Position numbers and translations under genes: made by a program
Shown: positions 30,281-41,320 of the stretch, piece after piece
How the letters are laid out: each line of letters starts with the position of its first letter
Numbering within the stretch: position 1 is the first letter of the stretch
Notes under the pieces: generated by a model
Database searches by the model: none
Seen by the model: only the letters and a program-made list of their open reading frames with translations
What the model was told of the DNA's origin: nothing
Assembly: GCF_964222135.1 (NCBI RefSeq)
Contig: NZ_CAXQBR010000109.1
Location: 1 to 64,000 of the forward strand
Source: Euzebya sp.
Lineage (GTDB): Bacteria > Actinomycetota > Nitriliruptoria > Euzebyales > Euzebyaceae
Direction: 5' to 3'
DNA length: 64,000 nucleotides

Positions 30281-33200
30281 CAGCAGCGCACCTCGGCCGC
30301 CAGGGCGTCCTCGGCGTCGTGGCTGATAAGGCTGCCACCGCCGATGAGGCGGACCTCGTCGACCCCGGGGCACGCCCCCGCGAGCAGGTCGAGCGTGGCG
30401 GCTGGCACCTCGTCACCGCCGGTGTAGAGCAGCGGCCGGTCCTCGTCCGCGGCCCAGCCGGCGGCCGCGAGGGCGTGGACCCATCCGCGGGCGTAGTAGC
30501 CGTTGACGATGGTGTAGCCGTCGACGTCGTCGGACCACAGGCGGTCGGCGACCTCGACGGCGGTCGCGGCGCGCTCGGCACCGGCGATCCGGGTCGGGGA
30601 CGGCAGCTGGTCGACGACCGCGTCGCTGATCGCTGCAGTCCCACCGAAGACGACGGTCGACGTCGTGCCCCAGCGGTCGAGCGCCTCCGCCACCGCCGGG
30701 TGCAGCTGGTCGGTGCCCGTGACCACGAGCGGGGTCGTGGTGTCCGCGGCCCAGGCGCCGCCGCTCAGCGCGTCGGCCCACTGGGCGGTCGGGCTGTTGC
30801 CGCCGTCTGCGCGCGCGACGGCGACGGTGCCGCCACCCGGGTACCGGTCCCGGACCTCGTCAGCGATCGCCACCGCGGTCTCGACGCGGCTGGGCCCGGC
30901 CAGGCGGGTCGGGGCGTAGCCGGCGTCGCGCAGCTGGGACTCGACGGCCGGTCCGAGGGCTGCCTCGCCGCCGAGCAGGTACACCTGCCCGCCGTCCGGC
31001 ATGAGCTCGGCCAGCACCTCCATCGTCGAGGCGGCGATCCCGTCCTGTCGGGCGACCAGGAGCGGCCCCTCGGACAGGAGCGGCGCACCGGCCAGCGCGT
31101 CCACCGCGACGTCGCTGCGGGTGAACGTCACGAAGGGCGGGAAGTCCGTCGGCCGGCTGAGCGCGATGTCCTCGGCGGCCTCGACGACTGAATCGGCGTT
31201 CGTCCGCGGGAGCTGGGCACGGGCCGGGTCGATGAGCGGCCCGCCCACCGCCTGCACGTCGAGCATCCGGTCGACGTCGAGCCGGCCCCAGCCGTTCAGC
31301 AGGTCGTGGCCGGCCGGCGGGCGGTCCACCACGCCGTTCTGCACGGCGATGCTCACGTCGTCGACGGTGCGCTGGTACCCGTCCGGCGGGTCGGGGAAGT
31401 TGCTGCCCGGGTCCGGCGGGGTCGGCGACGGCGTGAACGGCCGCGCGATGTGCGGGTTCAGCCCGAGGTACAGCGAGATCGCGCCCGTGACGAGCGGCGC
31501 GGCGAAGCTGGTGCCCGCGACGGTCCGGATGCGGTCGAGCTCCCACAGCACGGCCAGGTCGCCGGCGAGGGTGCGGGTGTTGCTGCCACCCGGGGCGATC
31601 ACATCGAGCCACCGGCCGGTCGAGGAGTAGAACGCCCGGTTGCCGTCGCGGTCGCTCGCACCCACGGCGATGACGCCGGGGTAGGCGGCCGGGTACACGA
31701 CCGGGTCGCCGGAGGAGCCGAAGTTGCCGGCGGAGGTGACCACGGGGACGCCCTGCTCCATGGCGTAGTCGATCGTCTCGCGGAGCGGGTCGAAGGCCTC
31801 GGACTCGCCGTCCTTGCCCTCGAAGTCGTCATCCGGACCGCTGCAGTCCGCGTCGGCGGTGTCGGTGACGCCGTCGGCGTCGTTGTCGCGCCCGTCGCTG
31901 CACGCCGGGGTCGGATCGACCCCGCCGTCGCCGCCCGCCGTCACGTCGACGCCCTCCGATCCGTCGTCGGCGCTGTCGCAGCCGAGGTCCGGCGCGGCGC
32001 CGGCCGGTGGCTGGAAGTCCGCGGCGCCGTCGCGGTCGTTGTCGAGCCCGTCGTTGCACTCAGGCGTGTCCGCCTCGGCGTCGTCGGGGGTGAACAGCGC
32101 GGTCTCAGGGGCGCCGAGCGAGACGTGCACGACGTCGGCGCCGTGGTCGACGGCCCACTTGATGCCCTCGGCGACGACGACGTTGCTGATGCAGCCGTTC
32201 ACGTCGTTGACGCGGATCGGCATCAGCCGGGCACCCCAGTCGACGCCGGCGATCCCGAAGGTGTTGTTGCCGCGGGCGCCGATCAGGCTGGCCACGCCGG
32301 TGCCGTGGGGGTCGCGGTCGGAGTTGCGCGCGTTGACCCCGATGGCCTCGTAGGCGACGCCCCGGGGGCCGATGATCGGACCGATCGCGCCGCCGTTGTC
32401 CTCACCTTCGAGCTCGAGGCCGTAGACGGCATCGAGGCCACCCACGACCCGCACGCCGCCCTCGACGAAGTCGGCCCGGGTCGAGTCGATCCCGGTGTCG
32501 ACCACCGCGATGGTGACCGGGCGGCTGCGCCCGCCGGTGGAGGAGTCCCGGATGGTGTCCCAGGCGTCGTCGGCCTGGATCTGGCGCTGGTACCACTGGT
32601 GGACCCAGCCATCGTCGTTCGGCGTCACCGCCTGCGGTTGGAGCCGGTAGGTGATCCGGTCGTCGACGGCCTCGGCCTGCAGGCCGCAGGCCTCCGGCAC
32701 GGGGAACTGGGGGATGTGCGTGCCGACGATCTCGTCCTCGCCGTCGCCGACGCGGAGCTGCCAGTTGCGCTCGGGGAACCAGTCACGACCGCCGGACGGC
32801 TGCTGGGTGTCGACGGCCTCGACGGTCCAGGCGAAGCCGTCGTCGGCGGTGAAGTCGCCGATCGCGCTGGTGGGCACGACACCGTCGATCTCGTAGCCGT
32901 CGATCCGCTCGGCCCGGTCGAGGAACGTCACGGTCCACGTCGAGCGGTCACGCGACGGCGTGCGGATGGCCATGATCTGGTAGGGCCGGTCCGGGACGCT
33001 GCGCTCGGGGAAGATCGTGACGATGAAGTCGGGTCCGGCCTCGGGGTCGCCGAGGATGGTCGGGTACTCGTTCGCGCTCTCCTCGATCGAGACGTGGAGG
33101 CCGAAGGTGATCCCGCCGGCGCCCAGGTTCTCGAAGCCCCACTGCTGGCAGGCGTAGACGAGGAACGCGGTCTGGTCGAAGCGCCCGCCGTCGTCGGTCG

Positions 33201-33735
33201 ACTGGAGCATGAAGATGCTGCGCAGGTCGATCTGCGGAGGCGGTGCCGGCGCGGACGGGTTGTAGGACGTGCCGCCCGTGGTGTCCGCGCCGCCGCGGTA
33301 GAGGCCGGCGCGGGACGCCTGCACCCCGTCGTCGGGGAGGTTCGACCCGTCGTCGCACTCGTCGTAGTACTGCTGGGCCAGCGCTGAGGACCGCTGGGTG
33401 CCGACGTCGGCGTAGCCGGCGCCGGATCCCTCACCGGTCGCCTGGGCGTAGGCCGCCCGCGCATCGTCGCGGAGCGCGTCGCGGGAATCCGCGGCGACGT
33501 CGGCTGCGGACGCCCATCTGCTCGACTCGTACGCCTGCCGGTGCTCGGCGGCGAACGCGGCCCAGTCGACGTCGAGCTCGCCGGGCGTCCACCCCTCCCC
33601 CGAGGGCTCGGCCCGCACCGCAGGCGCCGGCTGGTCGGCACCGGCGTGGGACTGACCCCCCGCCGGGACGGCCGGCACCAGTGCCACGGCGAGGACCATG
33701 GCCAGCGCCGCGGGTAGAAGGGCAGACAGACGCAT
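30280..33735 (-). CDS. Secreted S8 (subtilisin-like) protease with calcium-type insert and cell-wall repeats
   Basis: 1151 residues from the ATG at 33735 (AGGAG upstream). Signal peptide 1-27; a large N-terminal region (30-390); S8 peptidase domain with Asp413 (VVDTGID), His477 (DPHGTGVAS), oxyanion Asn671 (SAGNFG) and Ser743 (GTSFAAP). Between the substrate strand (VVHVSLGAP, 535-543) and the oxyanion Asn lies an insert of about 95 residues with two acidic CNDGLDNDRDG / CSDGRDNDADG units (560-570, 612-622) resembling calcium-binding thrombospondin-3-like repeats. Residues about 870-1151 hold cell-wall-binding repeat 2 units (RLAGPSRVETA, RIAGAERAATA, VYLLGGEAAL, VVFGGTAAIS). Expected at the cell surface. 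Confidence 0.9.
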   Translation of the reverse strand: MRLSALLPAALAMVLAVALVPAVPAGGQSHAGADQPAPAVRAEPSGEGWTPGELDVDWAAFAAEHRQAYESSRWASAADVAADSRDALRDDARAAYAQATGEGSGAGYADVGTQRSSALAQQYYDECDDGSNLPDDGVQASRAGLYRGGADTTGGTSYNPSAPAPPPQIDLRSIFMLQSTDDGGRFDQTAFLVYACQQWGFENLGAGGITFGLHVSIEESANEYPTILGDPEAGPDFIVTIFPERSVPDRPYQIMAIRTPSRDRSTWTVTFLDRAERIDGYEIDGVVPTSAIGDFTADDGFAWTVEAVDTQQPSGGRDWFPERNWQLRVGDGEDEIVGTHIPQFPVPEACGLQAEAVDDRITYRLQPQAVTPNDDGWVHQWYQRQIQADDAWDTIRDSSTGGRSRPVTIAVVDTGIDSTRADFVEGGVRVVGGLDAVYGLELEGEDNGGAIGPIIGPRGVAYEAIGVNARNSDRDPHGTGVASLIGARGNNTFGIAGVDWGARLMPIRVNDVNGCISNVVVAEGIKWAVDHGADVVHVSLGAPETALFTPDDAEADTPECNDGLDNDRDGAADFQPPAGAAPDLGCDSADDGSEGVDVTAGGDGGVDPTPACSDGRDNDADGVTDTADADCSGPDDDFEGKDGESEAFDPLRETIDYAMEQGVPVVTSAGNFGSSGDPVVYPAAYPGVIAVGASDRDGNRAFYSSTGRWLDVIAPGGSNTRTLAGDLAVLWELDRIRTVAGTSFAAPLVTGAISLYLGLNPHIARPFTPSPTPPDPGSNFPDPPDGYQRTVDDVSIAVQNGVVDRPPAGHDLLNGWGRLDVDRMLDVQAVGGPLIDPARAQLPRTNADSVVEAAEDIALSRPTDFPPFVTFTRSDVAVDALAGAPLLSEGPLLVARQDGIAASTMEVLAELMPDGGQVYLLGGEAALGPAVESQLRDAGYAPTRLAGPSRVETAVAIADEVRDRYPGGGTVAVARADGGNSPTAQWADALSGGAWAADTTTPLVVTGTDQLHPAVAEALDRWGTTSTVVFGGTAAISDAVVDQLPSPTRIAGAERAATAVEVADRLWSDDVDGYTIVNGYYARGWVHALAAAGWAADEDRPLLYTGGDEVPAATLDLLAGACPGVDEVRLIGGGSLISHDAEDALAAEVRC

Positions 33736-33760
33736 CCCAGACTCCTGATCGGGTGTCACA

Positions 33761-33790
33761 ATAGTTACCTACGGCCTCACTACTTGACAA
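33761..33790 (-). promoter_or_regulatory. Candidate promoter of the S8 protease gene
   Basis: On the minus strand TTGTCA (33790-33785) is followed after 17 bases by TAACTAT (33767-33761), giving a start of transcription about 20 bases before the ATG at 33735. One of few near-consensus -35/-10 pairs in the window. Confidence 0.4.
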
Positions 33791-33917
33791 GGACCCCCGC
33801 GGAGGCCTCCCCCGGTGTGACGGCTCTGGGGCAGTGACGTCCGAGACCCTCCCGCCGGTGCACGGGGAGTGATGGTCCGACTACATCTTCGCACCTGCCG
33901 GTGGGCGGCGCCGATGA

Positions 33918-35984
<2,067 letters not shown>

Positions 35985-36046
35985 GGCCCCGAGTCTAGGT
36001 CCGGGCTGCGACACCGCCGTCGGAGAGGGGTGCGCGGCCCCGGGGG

Positions 36047-36052
36047 TAGCCT
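36047..36052 (+). promoter_or_regulatory. Candidate -10 box of the enoyl-CoA hydratase gene
   Basis: TAGCCT (TAnnnT type) 46 bases before the ATG at 36099 in the short uvrB divergent region. No -35 consensus seen. Confidence 0.3.
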
Positions 36053-36098
36053 GCGCAGCCGCGAACCGGACCCCCACCCCTCCACCGCCGGAGCACCG

Positions 36099-36881
36099 AT
36101 GCCCGCAGAGCACATCACCACCCGCGTCGACGGCCACGTCCTCCACATCGGCGTCGACCGGCCCGACAAGCGCAACGCCTTCGACCGGGAGATGAACGCC
36201 GCGCTGGCCGAGGCGTACCACCGCCTGGCCACCGAGGACGACCTGCGGGTCGGGGTCCTCCACGCCGAGGGCGACCACTTCTCCGCAGGCCTGGACCTGG
36301 CCGACGTCGGGCCGGCCGTGGCCTCGGGGGAGCCGTACATCCCGCCCGGGATGACCGACCCGTACGGGGTCTGGGGGCCGGCCTGCCCCAAGCCGGTGGT
36401 CATGGCCGTGCAGGGGATCGCGTTCACCCTGAGCATCGAGCTGGCCCTGGCAGCCGACATCGTGATCGCGGCGGACGACGTCCGCTTCGCCCAACTCGAG
36501 ATCGCCCGCGGCATCGTGCCCTTCGGCGGCGCGACCATCCGCGCCGCGGGCCACCTGGGCTGGGGCAACGCGATGCGGTTCCTGCTGACCGCCGAGGAGT
36601 TCGGCGCCGAGGAGGCCCTGCGCATCGGTCTGGTGCAGGAGGTCGTCCCCGCCGGGACCCAGCGCGAGCGCGCCACCGAGATCGCCGAGCGGATCGCGGC
36701 GATGGCGCCGCTCGGGGTGCAGGCGACGCTCCGCCAGGCCCGGCTCGCCCGCGACGAGGGCACCGGGGCGGCGATCCGCGACATGCGGCAGTCGCTCCAG
36801 GGGATCATGACGTCCGAGGACGCCGCGGAGGGACTGGCGTCCTTCGTCGAGCGCCGCGAGGGCCGGTTCACCGGCCGCTAG
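36099..36881 (+). CDS. Enoyl-CoA hydratase/isomerase family protein
   Basis: 260 residues of crotonase fold (PF00378). Family positions: [25 protein letters not shown] (oxyanion-hole segment), [20 protein letters not shown] and [18 protein letters not shown]. The hydratase glutamates are only partly matched (the second segment reads [14 protein letters not shown]), so it may catalyse another crotonase reaction such as isomerisation. Likely acts on acyl-CoA in the cytoplasm. Single gene followed by a small membrane protein 29 bases downstream. Confidence 0.85.
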   Translation: MPAEHITTRVDGHVLHIGVDRPDKRNAFDREMNAALAEAYHRLATEDDLRVGVLHAEGDHFSAGLDLADVGPAVASGEPYIPPGMTDPYGVWGPACPKPVVMAVQGIAFTLSIELALAADIVIAADDVRFAQLEIARGIVPFGGATIRAAGHLGWGNAMRFLLTAEEFGAEEALRIGLVQEVVPAGTQRERATEIAERIAAMAPLGVQATLRQARLARDEGTGAAIRDMRQSLQGIMTSEDAAEGLASFVERREGRFTGR

Positions 36882-36910
36882 GACGCCGGCACCCGAGGAC
36901 GGATCGGATC

Positions 36911-37309
36911 GTGACGCGCCGCGTGGCCTCGGCCACCGCCGGCGGGGTGCTCGCCGCTGCGGCGCTGACGGCCGTGCTCGTGTGGTCCCCGTGGCGACCG
37001 ACCGGGTTCCTCGTCGGCCTCGCGCTGATCGCCCTCGCCGTCCCCGCGGTCACCGCCGCCGGCACCTGGGCCGGTCTGCGCGCGGTGGCCGGTGCAGATG
37101 CCCCCGGTGCCGCCCGCCTCGCCGCGCTGGGCGCCCCGGTCACCACGGTCACCGCGCTCTTCTGCATCCAGCTCGCGGCCAGGCAGATCCCCGAGGGCGC
37201 CCAGCAGGCGTGGGCGGTGGTCGTCGGGGTCGCGGTGGCCGCCGCGCTCGCGGCCCGCTTCACCGGCCCGGAGGCGGAGGTGGACGCCGCCTCACCCCCG
37301 GAGCGCTGA
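36911..37309 (+). CDS. Small integral membrane protein, unknown function
   Basis: 132 residues from the GTG at 36911. Four predicted membrane helices: about 7-27, 31-55, 68-90 and 100-118 (for example [35 protein letters not shown]), with short loops and a charged C-terminal tail. No family is recognised with confidence. It may be cotranscribed with the preceding hydratase gene. It converges with the CO-dehydrogenase cluster; the gap between them holds the 15-bp repeat array. Confidence 0.6.
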   Translation: MTRRVASATAGGVLAAAALTAVLVWSPWRPTGFLVGLALIALAVPAVTAAGTWAGLRAVAGADAPGAARLAALGAPVTTVTALFCIQLAARQIPEGAQQAWAVVVGVAVAAALAARFTGPEAEVDAASPPER

Positions 37310-37342
37310 TGTCGGGGAGGTCGTGATCACCCCGACGCCGGG

Positions 37343-37577
37343 CACGAATCGACTCCGGTCGCTCGGGCGGGGAGCACGGGGGGTCACCCCGTCCCGCACG
37401 AATCGACTCCGACCAGGCCGCGTGGTGGAGGCGGCAGTGCACATCTGTGCGCGAACACCCTGCTCAGGGCGATCTCGGCCCGGGATGCGGAGTCGATCGG
37501 TGGGGCGTCGGAGTCGATCCGTGGGTGGCGGGGGACCACGCCGGAGTCGATCCGTGGGACGGCGGAGTCGATCCGTG
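37343..37577. repeat. Six-copy array of the 15-mer CGGAGTCGATYCGTG
   Basis: The motif lies on the minus strand at 37343-37357 and 37397-37411 and on the plus strand at 37488-37502 (one mismatch), 37509-37523, 37542-37556 and 37563-37577. Steps are 54, 91, 21, 33 and 21 bases, mostly close to whole helical turns. It occupies the gap between two convergent genes, so it is not an ordinary promoter. The spacing rules out CRISPR. It is a candidate protein-binding array or a palindromic-repeat family. Confidence 0.85.
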
Positions 37578-37597
37578 CCCAGAACCCGGCGGGACCC

Positions 37598-38281
37598 TCA
37601 GCTGCGGCGACCGCGCACCAGCCACCAGAGGAACAGCACCAGGACCAGCACGCCGGCGACGGGGGCGGCGCGGCGGGCCACCGGGGCGCCGGCGACGTCG
37701 AGGAGGTCGATGGCCTCCGCCTCGCGGCGCGGCCGGTCGACGGGGGCGCTCGGCGGACGGACGGCCTCGCGGGCGGCCGTCGGCGCGGCAGCCCCCTCCC
37801 CTGCGGCGGGTGCGGGGTCCTCGGCGGCCTCCTCGTCCTCGCCGCCCAAGGTCGACGCCAGGCACTCGGCGAAGGAGTTGATCAGCTTCTGGCCGACCTC
37901 CTCCATGACGCCGCGGCCGAACTGCGCCGGCTTGCCGGTCACCGCGAGGTCGGTCACGACGTGGACCTCGGTGCCCTCGGGCGCCTCGGTCAGCCGCGAG
38001 GTCACGGTGGCGGTCGCGGTCCCCTGGCCCCGCTGCTCCTTGCCCTTCGCCTCGATGACCGCGGTCTTCGAGGCCTCGTCGACGGAGGTGTAGGCCGCCT
38101 CACCGGCGTAGGTGACCTTGATCGGGCCGATCTTCACCTTGACGCTGCCCGTGAAGCTGTCGCCGTCGACCGACTCGATCGTCGCGCCGGGCATGCACGG
38201 CCCGATCCGCTCGATGTCGCGGAGGACCTGGAACGCCTCGTCGGGCGGGACCGGGACGGTGAAGGTGTGCTCGAGCTCCAT
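37598..38281 (-). CDS. coxG: CoxG-like SRPBCC protein with C-terminal membrane anchor
   Basis: 227 residues. Residues 1-145 are a CoxG/SRPBCC domain (PF06240): FTVPVPPDEAFQVLRDIERI, CMPGATIESVDGDSFTGSVK, KVKIGPIKVTYAGEA, GKPAQFGRGVMEEV. An Ala/Pro/Glu-rich linker follows and a C-terminal membrane helix (about 205-222, PVAGVLVLVLFLWWLV) ends in arginines. CoxG anchors CO dehydrogenase to the membrane in carboxydotrophs; the explicit helix here fits that role. It is the last gene of the cox-type cluster. Confidence 0.88.
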   Translation of the reverse strand: MELEHTFTVPVPPDEAFQVLRDIERIGPCMPGATIESVDGDSFTGSVKVKIGPIKVTYAGEAAYTSVDEASKTAVIEAKGKEQRGQGTATATVTSRLTEAPEGTEVHVVTDLAVTGKPAQFGRGVMEEVGQKLINSFAECLASTLGGEDEEAAEDPAPAAGEGAAAPTAAREAVRPPSAPVDRPRREAEAIDLLDVAGAPVARRAAPVAGVLVLVLFLWWLVRGRRS

Positions 38282-38329
38282 GTGCCTCTCCTGTGCAGGG
38301 TCCGGCCGCGGGCGGCCGGGTCGGGTCGG

Positions 38330-38983
38330 TCAGATCCTTGCAGTCCTCTGCTGACGTACCCACCGGTCGACGTCGGCAGGCGTGTCGAGGTCGCGGGGGT
38401 CCCCCACGTCCCCGCACTCCACGGCGGTCACGAGGTCGGGGTGGGTCCGGAGCCAGCGGCGGGCGCCCTCGTCGCCCTCCACGACGTCGGCGACGTCGGA
38501 CCAGCGGCGCCGTCCGAGCAGGACCGGGTTGCGCTGCCGGCCGTCGTAGGCGGCGGCCAGGACGCCCTCGGGCGGGGCGCCGCCATCGCGCCAGACCTCG
38601 ATCAGGCGGGCCACCACCGCCGGGCCGATCCCGGGGGTGTCGACCGGCAGGAGGATGACCGCGCCGGCCGTGGTGGTGGCCGCCCACCCGAGGCCCGCGG
38701 CGACCGAGCTGCCCATGCCGGACGCCCACCGGCGGTTGTGGAGGACCGCGACGTCCGCTGCGCGGCCCAGGACCTCGGCCACCTCCGCCGCCGCGGCGCC
38801 GGTGACCGCCGCCACGTGCGCGCAGCCGCCGTCGGCCAGCGCGGCCACCGCCCTGAGAACGAGGGGCTGCCCGTCGATGGTGACCAGCGCCTTCGGGCTG
38901 CCCATCCGACGCCCCGCGCCCGCGGCCAGGACCACCCCGGCCACACCAGCCACCGCGCCGCCGGTCACGTCATCACCGGTCAC
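38330..38983 (-). CDS. MocA-like molybdopterin nucleotidyltransferase
   Basis: 217 residues from the GTG at 38983 (GTGA overlap with the XdhC gene). NTP-transferase fold (PF12804) with VVLAAGAGRRMGSPKAL, the NTP-binding loop, and LLPVDTPGIGP with the metal-binding Asp. In cox/xanthine dehydrogenase clusters such enzymes add CMP to molybdopterin (MCD cofactor), so it is probably a CTP:molybdopterin cytidylyltransferase serving the Mo-hydroxylase encoded upstream. Ends 49 bases before the CoxG gene. Confidence 0.85.
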   Translation of the reverse strand: MTGDDVTGGAVAGVAGVVLAAGAGRRMGSPKALVTIDGQPLVLRAVAALADGGCAHVAAVTGAAAAEVAEVLGRAADVAVLHNRRWASGMGSSVAAGLGWAATTTAGAVILLPVDTPGIGPAVVARLIEVWRDGGAPPEGVLAAAYDGRQRNPVLLGRRRWSDVADVVEGDEGARRWLRTHPDLVTAVECGDVGDPRDLDTPADVDRWVRQQRTARI

Positions 38984-40083
38984 GGGACCGCCACGCGATC
39001 CGGGTGGATCCGCCCCTCGGTGTCGGTCAGGGGCCTGCCGCTGCCGCCCCAGCGCAGCTGGACGATCTCCGCGGCGATCGACACCGCGGTCTCCTCCGGC
39101 GTCCGGGCGCCGAGGTCCAGCCCGATCGGTGACCGGAGCTTGGACAGCTCCTCGTCCCCGAGCCCGAGCTCGCGCAGCCGCTCCAACCGGTCGTCGTGGG
39201 TGCGCCGCGACCCCATGGCCCCGATGTAGGCGGCGTCGGTCCGCAGGGCGACCTCGAGCAGCGGCACGTCGAACTTCGGGTCGTGGGTCAGCACGCAGAT
39301 GGCCGTGCGGCTGTCGATCGGTGCGGTCGGGAGGAACCGGTGGGGCCACTGCACGACGACCTCGTCGGCGTCGGGGAATCTGGCCTTGGTGGCGAACACG
39401 CGGCGGGCGTCGCAGACGACGACGTGGTAGCCGAGGAACTTGCCGACGCGGGCCACGGCGGTGGCGAAGTCGATCGCCCCGAAGACGTACATCCGCGGTG
39501 GCGGCTGGAAGGACTGGATGAACACCGTGACGTCGTCGACGCGCCGCTCGCCGTGGACGCCGTAGCCGCGGTGGGCCGTGCGGCCCTGGGCGAGCAGCCC
39601 GCGGGCGTCGGACGTCACGGCCACGCCCAGGCCCTCGCTGCCGAGGTCCCCGTAGGTCTCGTCGGCGGTGACGACCAGCTTGGCGCCGACCGGGCCGGGG
39701 CCGTCCACCACGGTGGCGACGGCGACCGGCACACCGGTGGCGATGTGGTCGCGGACGGTCTCGAAGGCCGGCACCGCGAAGGGCTCGATGAACAGCGAGA
39801 TCTCCCCGCCGCACGTCAGCCCGACGGCCATCGCCTCGTCGTCCGACACCCCGTAGGTGACCCTGCGGGGCGCGCCGCCGTCGAGGATCTCCCGAGCCTG
39901 CTCGACGACGGCACCCTCGACGCAGCCGCCGGACACGCTGCCGATCACGACGCCGTCGGCGTTCAGGGCCATCGCGGCCCCCGGGTCCCTGGGCGCGCTG
40001 ATCCGGGTCTCGACGACCGTGGCCAGCGCGGCCGGGGTCCCGGCGGCGTGCCACGACGCCAGGTCCTCGAGGATCTCACGCAT
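38980..40083 (-). CDS. XdhC/CoxF-family molybdenum cofactor chaperone
   Basis: 367 residues from the ATG at 40083, overlapping the VWA gene stop by eight bases. N-terminal XdhC/CoxI part (ATVVETRISAPRDPGAAMAL, GSVSGGCVEGAVVEQA, LTCGGEISLFIEP with conserved cysteines) and a C-terminal Rossmann part (MYVFGAIDFATAVARVGKFL, YIGAMGSRRTHDDRL). XdhC-type proteins bind the sulfurated molybdenum cofactor and deliver it to the hydroxylase. Coupled to both neighbours. Confidence 0.9.
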   Translation of the reverse strand: MREILEDLASWHAAGTPAALATVVETRISAPRDPGAAMALNADGVVIGSVSGGCVEGAVVEQAREILDGGAPRRVTYGVSDDEAMAVGLTCGGEISLFIEPFAVPAFETVRDHIATGVPVAVATVVDGPGPVGAKLVVTADETYGDLGSEGLGVAVTSDARGLLAQGRTAHRGYGVHGERRVDDVTVFIQSFQPPPRMYVFGAIDFATAVARVGKFLGYHVVVCDARRVFATKARFPDADEVVVQWPHRFLPTAPIDSRTAICVLTHDPKFDVPLLEVALRTDAAYIGAMGSRRTHDDRLERLRELGLGDEELSKLRSPIGLDLGARTPEETAVSIAAEIVQLRWGGSGRPLTDTEGRIHPDRVAVP

Positions 40084-41320
40084 GGTCGGCCTCCTCCTCG
40101 GCGCGATCGACGGCGCGCACCGGTACCATCCTGACACCTCGGGCACGGTCCGTGGGCGCGCGGTGGGGCGAGGGGTCGGATCGGGTCGCGCCGGCCACGA
40201 CCCGGGCGAGGTGCTCGAGGGCCGCCAGGCTGTGCCCGCTCAGGAAGTCGTCGACGTGGGGCAGCGCGGCGGCCATCCCGCCGACGAGCGGCTGGTAGCC
40301 CCGCGCGGCCTTCCGGGGGTTCGACCACACCACCCGGTGCGCCAGGCGGTGGAGCCGCGCGACCTGCTCCCCCAGCTGGGCCGTGTCCCCCCGCTCCCAG
40401 CCGTCGGAGAGGATCACCACGACCGCCCCGCGCGCCAGCCCCCGCTGGCCCCAGACGTCGAGCCACTCCTTCAACCCCTCCCCCAGCCTGGTGCCCCCCG
40501 ACCAGTCGGGGATCGCGCCGGCCACGGCCGCCATCGCGGTGTCGGGGTCGCGGTGGCGCAGCTCGCGGGTGATCCGGGTGAGCCGGGTGCCGATGGTGAA
40601 CGCCTCGGTGGGCCGGTCGCGGGCGGTCCGGCCGACGGCGACGTGGGCGAAGCGGAGGAGCGCGTCCGCGTAGGTGCTCATCGACCCCGACACGTCGACG
40701 AGCAGCACCACGGTGCGCGGGCGTCGCCGGGCACGCCGGTGGCGCAGCCGGCGGGGGTCGCCCAGGCCGTGTAGGGCCTCGCGGACGGTGCGGTGCCGGT
40801 CGAGCCCACCGCGGTGCCAGCGCTCGTGGCGGCGGGTGCGGCGGGGCTCACCGGGCAGTCGGAGGGCGGCGAGCAGCCGGTTGACGAGCTCGCGGTCGCC
40901 GGGGGTCAGGGTGGCCAGATCGCGGTGGCGCAGCAGCTCGGCGTCCGACGCGCTGGCGGTCAGGTGGAGGTCCTCAGCGTCCTCCGGCTCCTCGAGACCG
41001 GTCCGCAGCGGGGCGGTGACCGACCGGAGCGTCGGCGGTGGCGCGTCCGGCGCGGCGGGACGCAGCCGCTCGTGGGGGGCCTCGCCGCTGAAGAAGGCCT
41101 CGAACGCGCGGTCGTAGCGGCCGAAGTCCTCGTGGTCCCCGCACAGGGTGGCGTGCCCGGCCCAGTACACGTCCTGGCGGCGGGTCGGGTCGAGGACGCC
41201 GAGGGCCTCGACGAACGCCTCCACCCGACCGACGGTGACCGGCACCCCCGCCGCCCGCACGGTCCGGGCGAACGCCGTCGCGACGTCGACCGCGTCTGCT
41301 CCCCGCTCCCTAGAGCTCAC
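40076..41320 (-). CDS. coxE: CoxE-like VWA-domain maturation protein
   Basis: 414 residues, ATG at 41320 inside the end of the AAA gene (11-base overlap). CoxE family: an N-terminal region with DVYWAGHATLC and a VWA domain with an intact metal site (LLVDVSGSMS, then SGGTRLGEGL and VVILSDGWERGD). CoxE acts with the CoxD ATPase to mature the CuSMo-type site in form I enzymes; what it does for form II relatives is unknown. The C-terminal 40 residues are basic and unstructured. Confidence 0.9.
   Translation of the reverse strand: MSSRERGADAVDVATAFARTVRAAGVPVTVGRVEAFVEALGVLDPTRRQDVYWAGHATLCGDHEDFGRYDRAFEAFFSGEAPHERLRPAAPDAPPPTLRSVTAPLRTGLEEPEDAEDLHLTASASDAELLRHRDLATLTPGDRELVNRLLAALRLPGEPRRTRRHERWHRGGLDRHRTVREALHGLGDPRRLRHRRARRRPRTVVLLVDVSGSMSTYADALLRFAHVAVGRTARDRPTEAFTIGTRLTRITRELRHRDPDTAMAAVAGAIPDWSGGTRLGEGLKEWLDVWGQRGLARGAVVVILSDGWERGDTAQLGEQVARLHRLAHRVVWSNPRKAARGYQPLVGGMAAALPHVDDFLSGHSLAALEHLARVVAGATRSDPSPHRAPTDRARGVRMVPVRAVDRAEEEADHA

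Noticed and set aside
30280-33735. Two separate genes (protease and a wall-binding protein) in this frame
   Set aside because: The frame is continuous without internal start signals and the joined architecture of protease plus cell-wall repeats is known in related bacteria.
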